Source: Ancylostoma caninum
Lineage: Eukaryota; Nematoda; Chromadorea; Rhabditida; Ancylostomatidae
DNA: 64,000 nucleotides
Direction: 5' to 3'
Assembly: GCA_037903475.1 (NCBI GenBank)
Contig: JBAJFG010000347.1
Coordinates: 1,426,001 to 1,490,000 of the forward strand
Shown piece by piece: positions 1-11,665 of the stretch. Position 1 is the stretch's first letter; every line of letters starts with the position of its first letter. A program made the translations under genes and the position numbers. The notes under the pieces are model-generated. The model did no database searches. It worked only from the letters and a program-made list of their open reading frames with translations, and was not told the DNA's origin.

Positions 1-213
1 ATATGTGTAAACTCACTCTTTGGTGGAAACAGAGTTGTGAATAAAGCCAAAAAATGAGGAAATGCGCTGGGGAGGGCAATGTTTTGAGTGGTGATTATGA
101 GAACTCCCCAGTCGCTGCTGTAATGGAGGTATAGGCAAAAGTTTATAAAAAGTAGACTTTTGAAAAGATCGCCGGTGTGTTTGCACAACAAACATCACAA
201 CCGTCGCCACGCC

Positions 214-438
214 TCAGAAAAACCTTCCACGATATTTGCTTCGAATGATGTAGCGGCAAAGATTAGAGGCTGAGAAAACCAACGTAACGTGAGAAGTTTT
301 TATCATGGAACCGCAAGGAATCGGACGACTAGCGCTTGGCTTTGGTTCAGCAAGAACAGCGGCTCTCTTCAGTAACATTTTGCAATTTTTTGTGGAGGTA
401 CTTAGCCAGGCAGTCAATAAATCACTTCTCTCGCACAT
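214..438 (-). CDS. short ORF, 74 codons, unknown protein
   Basis: Minus-strand ORF opening with ATG (MCERSDLL) and ending KYRGRFF. An in-frame TGA lies two codons upstream of the ATG, so the start is bounded. Codon use is even and natural for a nematode exon (mixed GCT/GCC, CGT/CGA, ACT/ACG). No signal peptide, membrane segment or known domain is visible; it is basic and contains four cysteines. It could be a single-exon gene, a first exon, or chance. A plus-strand ORF overlaps it (305-499) but is less balanced in composition. Function unknown. Confidence 0.25.
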   Translation of the reverse strand: MCERSDLLTAWLSTSTKNCKMLLKRAAVLAEPKPSASRPIPCGSMIKTSHVTLVFSASNLCRYIIRSKYRGRFF

Positions 439-499
439 TTTTCATCTCTACATTCACACCTCGCTGTTTAACTTCTCTAAGAAAAGGGCAAGCGCGTAA

Positions 500-2788
500 A
501 CTGCCGCGAAATTGATGGATAGGCTGTGAAGATTTGTGAAACTGCACACACAACCCGCCGCCTCAAGAGGCCCTAGAAAACTTGTGGGTCGGGAGGGGAA
601 GGAAGAGTGCGAGATTCGTGAAGAAGTGTAAACAACGAAACTGGTCAGCGTAAGTTAATCCTTGTTAGTAGGATACTGATAGTGGTGTACACAGTAAGTG
701 CAAAGTAAGCTCTCAGGCAGCGGGGAAAGAATGGGTAGAAAAAGGTAATAAGATTGGAGCGCAGCTACGAAATTTTGATCACGGCATGGGTAGATTAAGG
801 ATCACCTAATCAAGTAAAACCTCCATTTATCACTTTTGAGACATCTGCCACTCATTTTCTGTTTTACCTCCGTCTCTAGACCTTGATACATCACTAGAAG
901 GATGAATAGTCTTACACCAATGGGTACTTCTATTATTACATATTCATCACGCGTAGGTAAAAATGTTAATAGATGCTAGATAAAGGGTAAATTGGGTAGG
1001 TTAACAGGTTTACCATGGGTAATCCTAACGATGGATCCGGACCCAGGTGTTTCTCTTTACACATGTCAGGGGTTCCCGGGCAATGTCCGAGAATCTCGGT
1101 TGAGGCAAGATTCCACTGGAAAGCATGTAAATTCCGGGTGAACTCCACATATGCCGTTCAAAAAGAGTGCCGAATCCACTTAAACAGTGAGCCTATGGTA
1201 GATTTTTAACGGGAAACAGTGTCATGGGAGGTGAATTGCGGAGGAAGTACATAAAAGGTAAGAAGTAGTCAAAGAATGTCCTAGAGTCAATGAGCTTGGA
1301 GTGAATTCCGGATGAACTCGGCATTTTCAACCCTGATTCTGGATGAGCTTCGCTTGTTTTCCTCATTGTTACCCCCGTATGTAGTACAGGTGGAAACCTT
1401 CAGTGTCAAGTGCTATGAACAGATGAAGTGTATCTTATCATTGCTTCTATTCATCCCAAACATTTGTTAAAACACATATGTAGGTGTTCAGAAAAAAAAG
1501 TGGAAATAGTGAAGTAACAGGACTTCGAATGGCTCTGCTTCCCTCCATCGATAGCTCGGATTCTGCTCGTATGTGGAAAAAAATCTTACGCTATGGAGAA
1601 TTTTGACATTTTATCTCGTTAATCGAGCAGAAGCCAACGCAAACCCAATCAACAATAAAGAAAAAAGTGGCTAATCTTAGAAAATGGATAGTGAGTTGTA
1701 CAATCAACGTAGATAAATTAGCCTGAATTGTTCAATGGAAGTCGAAAGGGTACGAACAAGGCGTAGCTGTTAAGTTTGCGGTTGAAAAAAATTTTATTCT
1801 ATTCGAATCTCAGTGTTCGGCCATTCCAAACTAAACAAAAATCAACCCACTTCGAATCTCGAGCAGACATGACAAATGTGGTGACGAACAGCACATCATA
1901 CCTCAAAAATTTCAAAAACCCAGTGCGCAACAGGAAGTTTCTCAGGGATTATTTAGTTAGATCACCAAGTCAAGAATGAACAAAGGAAAGGTCGAAAAAA
2001 TGAATTTGACAGAATTGTGAGACAGGTGTTCTATTAGTATGCTGACTGAAAAATGTACTATTATGTACTTGACATCTGAACATTAGAGTTTGAATGAGTC
2101 GGAAATTCGAATTTTTCAGAAGAAAAAGGGAGCCCTAGAACCTTTAGGAAGCGAAAGGAATGCTTACACCTCTTGGATATCTTGATTTCTTGAAAGAGTT
2201 TTTAAGTTGTCTACTAATTTAATTAGGTTTATTATTTTTACTCCTTCAATACGTACTCTAAACGACATACATATTTCTTTGGGCACTGGAGAACAACATC
2301 AGATACTAAATGTTCTAAGAACTTTCTATACAATTGTGGGAATAGATAAGAAATGATGTGAAAATTAAACAACAGAGGAGAGTAGCCCATAAAAATCCTC
2401 TTTCCGATTGGTATATTCGAAAATACATAGAAAAGTACAGGAAAAGTAGAAGAAAAATTGACAGATTCCATTTAACGCAAAATTTCACCACAAAAACTTC
2501 TAGGTACGATGTGGAAATCATCATCAATGTTCCCAAACACAATGAATATAATCAAGAAATTTACATAGAACATGGTAAAATTTGCCCATTTCTTTTAATG
2601 AAAGTTTGAATCAAGCCTTGGTAGATAAGCAGGTGACCGAGCAGCGATGAAACTTATCGATATCGAAAGCCAGTGCGACCCGCTCGCGTTTGCAATTATT
2701 GTGTGAGGGAAAACAGATGTTTCAGAGCGAAACATATGAGCGGAGCAAGTGCACACTGGCGAAATGAAACACTAGGCTAAGTACATCT
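500..2788. other. intergenic stretch without a supported gene
   Basis: AT-rich sequence with only short, broken frames. I see no splice-consistent exons, no RNA gene and no transposon with defined ends. The block near 970-1210 contains several GGGTAA/GGGTAG words but no tandem order. Confidence 0.4.
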
Positions 2789-3160
2789 ATGAATAATACA
2801 CAAGTGGGGATGTTCAGGATTTCAGAGTCGAGGGTGCAAGAGCAAGGAAATGAATCAGTCACATTTGCTGAAGTAGTCATATGGAAAATAAAGAGAAAAA
2901 GATGGGAAATGTCTCTTCTTTCGTCGCCGAGAGGTAGACAAATAATTTCTATGAAAACAAAGAAAGACTGTGAAGGGAAATCTCAACTAGAAAGTTATCC
3001 AGAAACGAATAAACCGTCCAGAATCTACAATGAAGTTGAATTTGAGTTCCCTGGACAAATGAAAGATATCCAAATGAAAGTCAAGGCGGAAGGGGTACTT
3101 CCGTTCACCGCCACAAGTATCAGCAAACTCGAAAACTCCGAGATTATCGGGATCAAATAG
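2789..3160 (+). CDS. ORF of 123 codons, unknown protein
   Basis: ATG-initiated frame (MNNTQVGMFRI...) ending ...ENSEIIGIK. It is rich in Lys, Glu and Ser with no low-complexity runs, and the C-terminal half (around YNEVEFEFPGQMKDIQMKVK) has the alternating pattern of a folded beta-type segment. No signal peptide or transmembrane stretch. No donor site follows the last codons, so if real it is a single-exon gene or a terminal exon. No family recognised; spurious status cannot be excluded. It lies about 600 bp upstream of the tRNA gene. Confidence 0.3.
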   Translation: MNNTQVGMFRISESRVQEQGNESVTFAEVVIWKIKRKRWEMSLLSSPRGRQIISMKTKKDCEGKSQLESYPETNKPSRIYNEVEFEFPGQMKDIQMKVKAEGVLPFTATSISKLENSEIIGIK

Positions 3161-3756
3161 ATGGGCAGCGATCACGGCGAAACTGACACATAACGTCACC
3201 TGGCGTTCTGTTGTTGAAGGTTACGAGTAAGAGCTGCTCGCTAATCTCTGTCATCCTAGAAGTAGCAAATTTTACTTGAGTACCCGGCTACAGAGCCGTA
3301 TTTGATGGTAATAACTTTAAAAAATGACCTGGAAAATGGCTACAAAAAGTCGAAAACTGAAATGAGAAGAACTGGGACGTAAAGGTCAGGAAGAGTAATG
3401 AGATAAGTGAAAGATCCATAGTGGAGGAAATCAATCACCGTCCTAGACAAATCATGTGTCAAGTGCAATCGATACGCTTCCGAATCACAACATAGTACCC
3501 AGATAGCGCGCAAAATGAAGCACCAGAGAAGCTGACCTCTTTCTGTAGCCAAAAATTTCCCTGAAAATGGCTTCGAGTGTTAAGAATCCAGTAAAGTTAC
3601 CCCATTCAACACTGAATCCAAGGAGAAGAGGAAAATCTTATGAATCCCTACAGAAATAAGCTCAAATGCACCAGTAGTCGTGCATGAAACACTAGCTAAT
3701 GTTTTGAGGCGCTATGTGTTGAAGTATCAGACGATAAGAGGTCCTCAGCCAAATGC

Positions 3757-3760
3757 AAAA
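3757..3760 (-). terminator. Pol III T-run terminator of the tRNA gene
   Basis: Four consecutive T on the minus strand a few bases past the tRNA 3' end, the standard minimal RNA polymerase III termination signal. Confidence 0.6.
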
Positions 3761-3765
3761 CGATT

Positions 3766-3836
3766 GCCTCCATGCGGGATTGAACCGCAGACCTTCTGTT
3801 TACGAGACAGACGCTCTGCCACTGAGCTATAGAGGC
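3766..3836 (-). tRNA. tRNA-Thr (anticodon CGT)
   Basis: Read on the minus strand, 71 nt fold into a complete cloverleaf: 7-bp acceptor stem (GCCTCTA with TGGAGGC, one T-G wobble), D stem GCTC/GAGC, anticodon stem TCTGT/ACAGA with loop CTCGTAA, 5-nt variable loop, and a perfect T stem TGCGG/CCGCA with loop TTCAATC. The anticodon CGT lies at 3802-3804 and reads ACG (Thr). The internal A box (TAGCTCAGTGG) and B box (GGTTCAATCC) of RNA polymerase III promoters are present. A run of four T on the minus strand (3757-3760), five nt past the discriminator, is the expected Pol III terminator. No CCA is encoded and no intron is present, as expected for a nuclear eukaryotic gene. Confidence 0.95.
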
Positions 3837-4615
3837 ACGCCGAAGCTGCCCTAAAAGTGCCTGGCAAGGGCAAGCTGTTACGGCGCAGTGCTCATCTTGT
3901 AAATATCTTAGAACGAAGATAAAAATTCTCAAAAGATACAGAACATTCATTATTATTCCTCAATAACGATTTAGTTGCTCGCAAATTTTGAAACTGCGCT
4001 CTATTCAGGATTTTCATCCACGAAAAGAATCCTTGAAAATGAAGTGTAGGTTCTAGGAAAAGGTCAATAGTACGGTGAGAAGCTAGTGATCGATAGATAA
4101 TATGGACAACTTAGTAAATTATTCAGGAACCGACTGAATAAATCAAATATTCGAGGAGGAAAAAGCCCTGCAATCCTCAATTTCTTTCCCACAGTGCTTT
4201 ACTGCCCTTTGTCTTCTAAACACTAGGGTTATTGCCTAATTTAAAAACGAGAATTTGATCCCAAGTAGAAAGTGCGCGCTATACCTCATAAAGTTCAATA
4301 ATAGTAATGTGCCTGCTTATGCGAGAGTTTTGAAAGCGTGAAAGGTTTGCAGGAAAAAAGCATTTTCCAGTACCATAGAATGGAACGAAAAGGGGGACAT
4401 CCTGGAGAAAAAGAGGTCAAATTTCTTTTTGGTTGATTTTTTGAATGCCTTGAATTTGACTTTGACATCATCCACTTGAAAAAATCGCAAGGATTGGTTT
4501 TTAAACAGGGACGTCATCCGAAAATCAAAAATAATCTGCAAACATGTGATCGACCACCGGAAAAAGGTTGGAAATCCTTTTCTAACAGCTTTCTACATGC
4601 TTATTTGAACACGAA

Positions 4616-7600
4616 ATGCTAAGGATAAAGTGTTCAAGAGGAGCTAATGGAAAGTAAGGTATTGGTACACCAGCCTCACGAACATGATAAGACACAGTGT
4701 TGGATTACATCCAGTATACATGTGTTCCGCTTAAATGATGATCGCACAGCCATCCGTGCGACTGTCACAACGCGTCGATGTCATCTATCCAAGCGCCGGC
4801 CAATCTGGCGTATCGCTTTTTTGACGTCGAGGCTTAATATATGTCAGGGCACGAGAAAAAGCTAGCTCTCGTGGGAACTCGGAACAAGGGCATCCTGATG
4901 GAGAAGATGGGCAGATTTTAGAAAAAGCGGCTGAAAACGAAATTATGAGGAAGGCTGTGGGTTCGTTAGAAGACGTATGTCCTATAGTTAATATAATCAG
5001 GTCTACTGCAGGTACAGCTGCAAGAGATAGGTAAGTGAATGAGCGAACATAAGAGTTTATGTGCAGTAACGCTAGTCTCTTTAAGAAATTGAAATTCAAG
5101 CAACATCACTAGTGCGAGAATGATCAATGCTGGCGTTTCAGTAGGAATGGCTACCTTTTCTAAAAAATGTCCATGAGTATCAAAGATGAACAGTTTTAGA
5201 AGAAAATTTTTTTGAAGACATGGTCATGGAGGTCCGAAGCTTTGCTTCAGTGAGCCTGGAATATGTCTTGCCGCCCTCTTTACACTGAGTAAAATAAACG
5301 AGAACCAACAGAACACCCGAAAAAGTAACATTCGACGAGCAGATTTTGCCGAAACTCGACCAGATGTGGGCAGCGCCCCGGCTCCTTGAGGTCGAGCAAA
5401 ACGAACACGCGCACGTCTTTTTGCCGCATTATAGTCGGGCGGAACATCTGCGAGCCGGCTGCGTGGTCTGGGTGTACTATTTATTCTAGGTATCACTCGA
5501 GGGTAGTAGGAAAAGAAAACAAAAACTAGGAACACCATAAATTTTGGGATATGGTGATTTTTCCTATTTCAACGGCATTGTAAAGTGTCTTCAGCCAGCT
5601 ATGAGATGATCAGCGGATACCGAAAAAGGAAATTATGAGGGAGGAACATAAACACAAGCGAAGGTTTCCCCTGCCCTGAAGAAAGAGCGGGACGAGACTC
5701 AGTCTAGGTAAGGACACTTTCAAGGCAACTCTCGTAGAACAAAGCAGTCGAGGCCATGCAGTTGGTGATTTGCAGGCGGATAAACAAAATTAGCCACTAT
5801 TACTGATTGACTATGCGGCCCCCGAGAAAATCGCTGCCGTGCCATGCTTGGCCTTGATTTTACTTCTACTAACTGTAAAAAATGAGAGAGCCGCTGTGGG
5901 AGTGGGCATCGAGCGGCTTCTCTGGCGTACTTTTATTTATTTTTGTATAGGACATGATGAAGAGAAGGAAAAACAACAATAACACTAGCGAAAAGTGCTA
6001 TGTCATCTAGGAAAACAAAGAAGTTGCCGGATTTACATGTGGCCGCAGATTGTCTATACTTCCCCACATGCAGGTTTTTCTGATGCTTCTCAAGAAAACC
6101 ATCGGTTACGGATTTTCCCTACTTTGCCATCAATGATACTGGAGCTCTAATGATCGAGTTCCATGCAAGTTAAGACACAAATAAATAAATAAAATGGAAC
6201 GCAAATTGGTACTGATTCTGTGTACGTTTAACACAGAGTTATTTAGACGTAGTAGAGCAAACCTAACCCTACCCTTAGAATCACCCTACTACATAGCTTA
6301 GTATACAAAGCCTGGGAGCTTTGTATAACCATAAGGAGCATATCATGACCAATTGCTACTCGAACGTACTTCTTATTGCTCTGCACCTCATTTAGATTCG
6401 TAATAACGTCATCTCAGGTCAATAGCTGTAAGTTTCATTGACGAACTTGCTTTGTTTTCAGTGCCACCCAGCATTCACCCTGTATTAAGTAAAATTTGTC
6501 ACCTCTCTATAATTTTAGTTTATTTGGATTAAAAACAAACTCGAACTTTGGAATGAAGGCGCAAATCGAGTAGGTAAATAACGGACTTCGAATGGGGTTG
6601 AAAAATTCGAGCACTTAAAGAAGGGAGAGCTCTGCTGTCGTCCGCATCTTTTCTCCAAGATTTTAGGCATCCGTCTTGCCTGAAGACTCAAATATTTGAC
6701 TTATTTGAGATCGAATCTTACTGTGAATTCCTATTCTAATACTATACTGGAGATTAAAATTGTTCTGATACAGCCATCCGCAGACACACAAGCAACTAAA
6801 CTTAGGTAATATGGCTGTTTGAAGGTTCTTCAAGCAACTAAAAATTAGGAGCTACTCTAGGCTGGCTACTGCTTCTTCTGCTGTAGAGCTACTGGGTCGT
6901 TCCTCTGATAACTGAGGTGGAAAAGCCCTCCCCTCCCTCAGTCCACCGTCCACCAAACTTCTATTAGATCGTCCAACAGTAATCATTCAGACGTCCTTAC
7001 TGGTGGGCAGAGAACGCCTCAGTCGCCATCGCACGCTATTTCTCCTCGTTCTCGTCCCGAGCACGGTTTGACATTGAATTATGGCATAATTCGCGTTTTT
7101 CAGGGCCTCTCGGAGGGATCGACCGTTACTCTGCCGCACAGACAAGCATGTGAGTCACATACGAGTTTTCCAGAACGAACTAATCAGGGGAGGAGATACA
7201 CAGGAAGACTACATTCAGGAATTTCTACTTTACGCTCTCAGAACTACGCATTTTCAAGTAGTATCGCGAGATTGTTCCCACGGGAAGCGAAACAAGCATT
7301 TTTCTTTCTGGAAAATGGAGAAAAGTGGTTGTAAGTTTGAAGGAGCACTGTGGGATGCCTGAAATAACTAGTGTAAACGGTTTTGTAGCTGTTTCTTTTC
7401 TTTGTGTTGACTTGTTCATCGTCGTATTCGAAACCGACTGTTACCGTACGAACCTTTTTCTGTTGCTATCATAAACTGACGCAATAAAAGCGTCCTCCAC
7501 AGGTTTTATGAGCAACCGAGACGAAATGTGCTTGTCTCTAACATAAAACGTTGGATTTCAAGGTTGTAAAGTCTGGAAAGTTTTGTCGAAAGTTTTGTTT

Positions 7601-7936
7601 TAAGGCTTACGTTGAGTAGGAATGGAGCAGAGAACGAGTGGGAACGCCGGGCCCTTATCAAGACAAAAATTTCCCTCCAATTTACAGCAACTGTACTAAC
7701 AAGAGATGTGCAACCGGCTTGGTCAGGGTAAATGGCTTCGTTACCTTCAGTAGCAGGAAGAAACTTGATAAATGCAGCCTAAGTCTATAGATGAATTGAT
7801 GACGTATAATGGAGAGAGATGCAGTGTCCGGAGCAAAAAAGGCCAAGGCAGGACCTCGGAAAAGGCGAAAAACGCAACAGCTTTCTTCCACTGGTATCAG
7901 AAGGAAGGTCACAGTGCCAATAAAGACCCAAAGTGA
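4616..7936 (+). CDS. five-exon spliced gene model, 199 codons, unknown protein
   Basis: Model: exons 4616-4653, 4848-5030, 7104-7330, 7688-7727 and 7825-7936 (ATG to TGA). They sum to 600 nt with every junction in phase. Donors are GTAAGG, GTAAGT, GTAAGT and GTAAAT; acceptors are ATGTCAG, TTTTTCAG, TTTACAG and GATGCAG, the last being weak. Exons 2 and 3 are the strongest: exon 2 encodes the acidic stretch PDGEDGQILEKAAENEIM, and exon 3 is a 75-codon open frame containing NELIRGGDTQEDYIQEFLLY. Predicted product: hydrophilic, basic at both ends, no signal peptide, no membrane helix, no domain I recognise. The 2-kb second intron is large for a nematode but usual in strongylids. Weak points: the 40-nt fourth exon and the choice among frames after 7688, where another frame (CATGLVRVNGFVTFSS) is also open. 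An upstream exon is possible because the frame stays open back to an acceptor-like CTAACAG at 4588. Confidence 0.4.
5224..5538 (-). CDS. ambiguous CpG-rich coding-like segment inside the intron
   Basis: A CpG-rich block lies in the large intron of the model above. On the minus strand a frame runs through an Arg/Ala/Pro-rich part (RLADVPPDYNAAKRRARVRF) into a hydrophobic helix (MLLFRVFCWFSFILLSV), with a possible acceptor ATACCTAG just upstream. On the plus strand a frame ending WVYYLF is equally protein-like (LPKLDQMWAAPRLLEVEQ). Both strands are open because stop codons are rare in this base composition, so neither is strongly favoured. No family recognised. Confidence 0.2.
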   Translation of the reverse strand: MVFLVFVFFSYYPRVIPRINSTPRPRSRLADVPPDYNAAKRRARVRFARPQGAGALPTSGRVSAKSARRMLLFRVFCWFSFILLSVKRAARHIPGSLKQSFGPP

Positions 7937-10263
7937 AGGAAAAGAACGCTTACATAGCAGTGTAATGCAGCAAAACGCATAGAGCGGTTTTCACTACATG
8001 CGTGCGTCAGTCGCGCGTCAAACTCACGCACCAATTTACTTATGAAGAGCGAGGCGGCGAATGTTTGACTTGCGTCTGGGTTGCGTCAGGCCTGCGACTG
8101 AGCATATTCTTCATCACATAGACGGCCGCATGTCAAACGCAGGCATCTACTGTAAATTGCCCATATATTATAATGAAAGCAAGGACAACGCCATTCATTT
8201 ATTTGTTGCCAATTTCCAGTGTTACAGGTGATCATTGCGGGATTTTGTCAGCCATCTTCATACGTCTTTTCACAAACAAGGTAAACCTTTGAAGTCAGCT
8301 TTGTAAACCATGTACGTAGAGTCGATAGTCGACAGCTGCTCAGAATCTTTACATTAGTATCTGTCTACATTTTTAATACATCAAGAAAAAACTGGATGCA
8401 TCTAAAGGATCCGTGAATACGGTTCCAATTACACAATGACATTCAATAGCTGAAACAAATTCGGACGACCAACAAGGTCGCCGACTTATTTTTGATAAAA
8501 GCAAAGTGAAACAGAGATTTTATGATAATAATTTTGAAAACAAGAAGTTTGTTAAAATCGACATGAAATTAAGACAAGTCCATGAAAATTGGTATTTTCG
8601 TCTATTTGCATTGTCTTTCCACGATGTGTAGTACCTTAACATTCTACGTAGTTGTTGTCTTTAAATGAAGTCTTCTTGAAACGGATATAGTTATGTTTCG
8701 GAACTACTTGGTCAAATTTCTCATTTCAAAATCGAAGAATAGATTTTAAAAAAACCATGTACAGCCGCCAATTGGCAACTATCGAGAATCTGCACATTTC
8801 CCACGTGTTCACGTTTTCATTCAAGAAAAATGAGGATATAACTGAAGGATCTGGGGAAACATTGTTGAACACACCATCTGCATGAACACCCTGTCATCTC
8901 GACACCATCGATGGAAAGGTCGGATGGCCGCGCAATTTTTGATGGACGCAGAATGAAACAGGAATTTTATGTAAATAACTTGAAAAAACGGAAATTTCGC
9001 AAGACTAAGAAACGAAAATGAATGTCTCAAGATTAATATTTTGTTCATTCCTATTATCTTGCCATGGTTTCTAGCATTTCTGGCATTTCTGCGAATTAGC
9101 AGCCTTTGAACGGAACCTTAATAATCGTAATTTTTTTAATTCCTAGAAGGGAGTCTTAGCTGATCACATTGTATTCCAGCTCAATATCGAAGAAAACGCA
9201 AAAATAAATTTAGGAAATAATCGATGTCTTTCTAAAATAATTGGCAAGTACCAGTGCACTGCACTAATTTGTCTTTGATATTTGATGTTTTGGTTCAGTT
9301 TTCATCCCAAAACTGCCTAGATAAAGCTTAGTTTGCTAGAAGGAAAGACCTGTGGACAACGAACGCCACTAAATAGTCATAAAAATAAGCGAAGCAGGGA
9401 AACGGAAGAACGATAATAAGCAAGGATTCCAAAGAGAGAGACGAGAATTAGGCTCAGAAAAGAATGGATGAAAAAATAAACAACAATAAATAAATAAATG
9501 ATTATAAGTGTTGTCCATAGATTGTGATAGATTATATTGTGATAGACCATAGATTGAAGGAAAGGAAAAAACAAAAAAAGATGAAATTTCGAAGAAAAAT
9601 ATCCATATCATGAAGGGAGGAGACTTTGTAAATGCACGAAATGGTTCGACCTCAACAATGGTTCTATCCTAGTAATGATGATTGACCGATCCGATTAGAC
9701 GGGCGCGGATTGACAATGACATTCCCTAATCGATCCAATTTAGCGGTCAACAGCTGATCATTGACAGAAAATTTCGATTTTGCATTCTAGAAAGAGCAGT
9801 GAGAAGGATGAACGGTAAGAAAATCTAGATCCGGACGCATTTTTGAGATTACCCATTGTAAATGTGATAGCGTATGCAAGTTTACCCTTTACATGAAACT
9901 CATCAATATTTTCACCCGTAGAGGAAGATGACTCATAGCCATCTATGGGTAAAAGATGATCCACTCTCTCGATGATATATGGGAGCCTAGAGTAAGTTGT
10001 GTGAATAAAAAATTGAGGAAAAGAAGAAAGATGGTATCCTTAAAAGCTAGACCGCAAAGAAAGGAGCCTTCAAGGCGTCGTACAAACTAAAAAGAGCAAT
10101 CTATGGAGCGCAGTTCAAAGGAGAAGGAAAAAGAAGGAAGGAAGAAGAAAAAAAGACTTCGACATCAACTTGACAGTAGGGCGTGGAGTGTGAGGCCGGC
10201 GAGGAACGACACAGCGGGTGAGACGTTCCCGTTCCGCGTGAATGGTATCGCAGACGATCGTGT
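7937..10263. other. intergenic stretch; one dispersed repeat, no supported gene
   Basis: Mostly AT-rich unique-looking sequence. At 8000-8035 a CpG-rich word (GCGTGCGTCAGTCGCGC) recurs in inverted orientation near 46037-46065, and related words occur at 48380-48420, which marks a dispersed repeat. A (TAAA)n tract at 9487-9500 resembles a LINE tail but has no coding remnant beside it. Confidence 0.4.
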
Positions 10264-10908
10264 ATGGCGATCTCTCCTTTTTTGCACATCGAAGAACTGG
10301 AGCAATACTCCAAGAACTCCTTCGAAATACGGTCAAATAGAAAAGGGAGTGGTGTTCGAACTACCTTCTCAACATTTTCCAGAAAAGCTCTTGAATTTCC
10401 CCGGAAGAGTGGCTATATGATACGAAGACGTCAACAAACATATTTCTTTTCCTTGCTGTACAAGGAATATTTCGTCAAAATGACGTCGAAAGTTCTAACG
10501 AGTTTCCAAATAGGAACACTTCAATTATTTCGCTGCGTGCTGACCAAGGACGATTCCATTGAGGCAGTGCGTCAAATCAATCGTCTGAGTCAAAACGACG
10601 GCAGCGATTTCAATAGAAGGCACCGAAAAACTGTGCAGGCAAAAAGCCGAGAATATCCCGTGAAGGAAAGATGGAAAATGAACAGTTCCTCGGCTGGTGA
10701 GACGTGACTTGTAAGATTGCTCAATTATTCTCGATGCCCTTGAGACGTGTAAAGTTGACTTTTAAAGTGGAGAAATTGAGGAAGGAAGATTGCGAGAAAG
10801 CAAAATTGGATGCTATTGCAGGTAATCTTTGCCAAAATTAGTTTGAAACGTGAATGCATAGTTGAAGGTGATGATTCACGAACACTTCACGGAAAACTGT
10901 TTGCCGAG
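10264..10908 (+). CDS. candidate exons of an unknown gene
   Basis: A 147-codon frame (10264-10707) reads in its second half ...TKDDSIEAVRQINRLSQND..., charged and helix-like. A donor-like GTGAGA occurs at 10697. Downstream, 10822-10908 is a phase-0 exon candidate of 29 codons (VIFAKISLKRECIVEGDDSR...) between acceptor TATTGCAG and donor GTATGT. A second reading of the same place, starting with ATG at 10734 (MPLRRVKLTFKVEKLRKEDC), uses that same TTGCAG/GTAATC junction as a donor instead. The two readings exclude each other and the 10697 donor is out of phase with the 87-nt exon, so I give candidates rather than a model. No domain recognised. Confidence 0.25.
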
Positions 10909-11547
10909 GTATGTACGTATGAATTCATGTATTTACATCAATTTAGTTCATTAATGCCAGTGCAAATGGAACAAGATATGCAAAGTGAGGGAGTTCAAAC
11001 AGCAATAAATAGATAAAAATAGGAATGTAAATTTTTAACTAATTGATGATTGAATATGTTTTTTCGCCTTGTGAACTGTTGCAGGTATCAAGCACATCTT
11101 TTGTGATTTAATAATAAATATTAGATAAATGTAAGGGTGAGGTGAAAAAAATTTGAAGACTTCGAACGTTGCACAATAAATGCGTGTGTGTAGATCAAAG
11201 TACATACATAAATTAACCAAACTATTACGAGTTGAATAACATGAAAAACCGACTCTGAAGCTCAGTATCGATAACTCAGAAGTGATTGATGAAAAGTCCA
11301 GAAAACTGGGTCATACATGTAGAAAACAGTTCTGAGGGAAAGCATCCATACATTTCAAATTCTGCGAAAAAAAAGGCTTGGATCCATTGAAAGTGGCTTT
11401 TTTTTGGTCCACAGCATGTGACTGAACAATTATTTATGTGTATGTGTCTAGGTACACATGGAATCAAGAATAAAGAATATAAAAGGATTCCTTCAACAAC
11501 ATTGGCTAGGTGAACATGGGAATTCTTAAAAATAAATTCCTCCAATA

Positions 11548-11665
11548 ATGAAGTGTAAAAACAAATCTGGAAAAAAAGAGATGGAATGGAACAGTAGAGC
11601 AAATACAGCAGCTTCCATAGCAAATAAAAGACCAAAAGATGTGCAGCAGTGTTCGAAACGTGTTG
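11548..11665 (+). CDS. possible 5' coding exon, unknown gene
   Basis: ATG-initiated frame of 39 codons (MKCKNKSGKKEMEWNSRANT...) running to a good donor, TTG|GTAAGA, at 11666. Very basic and hydrophilic. No phase-matched partner exon was found nearby, so this remains a single candidate. Confidence 0.2.

Noticed and set aside
970..1210. Repeated GGGTAA/GGGTAG words resembling telomeric repeats
   Set aside because: They are scattered, not tandem, and do not match the nematode TTAGGC repeat.
7104..7172. 24-bp intron between GTGAGTC (7150) and TTTTCCAG (7172)
   Set aside because: Too short for nematode splicing; the frame reads straight through as one exon.
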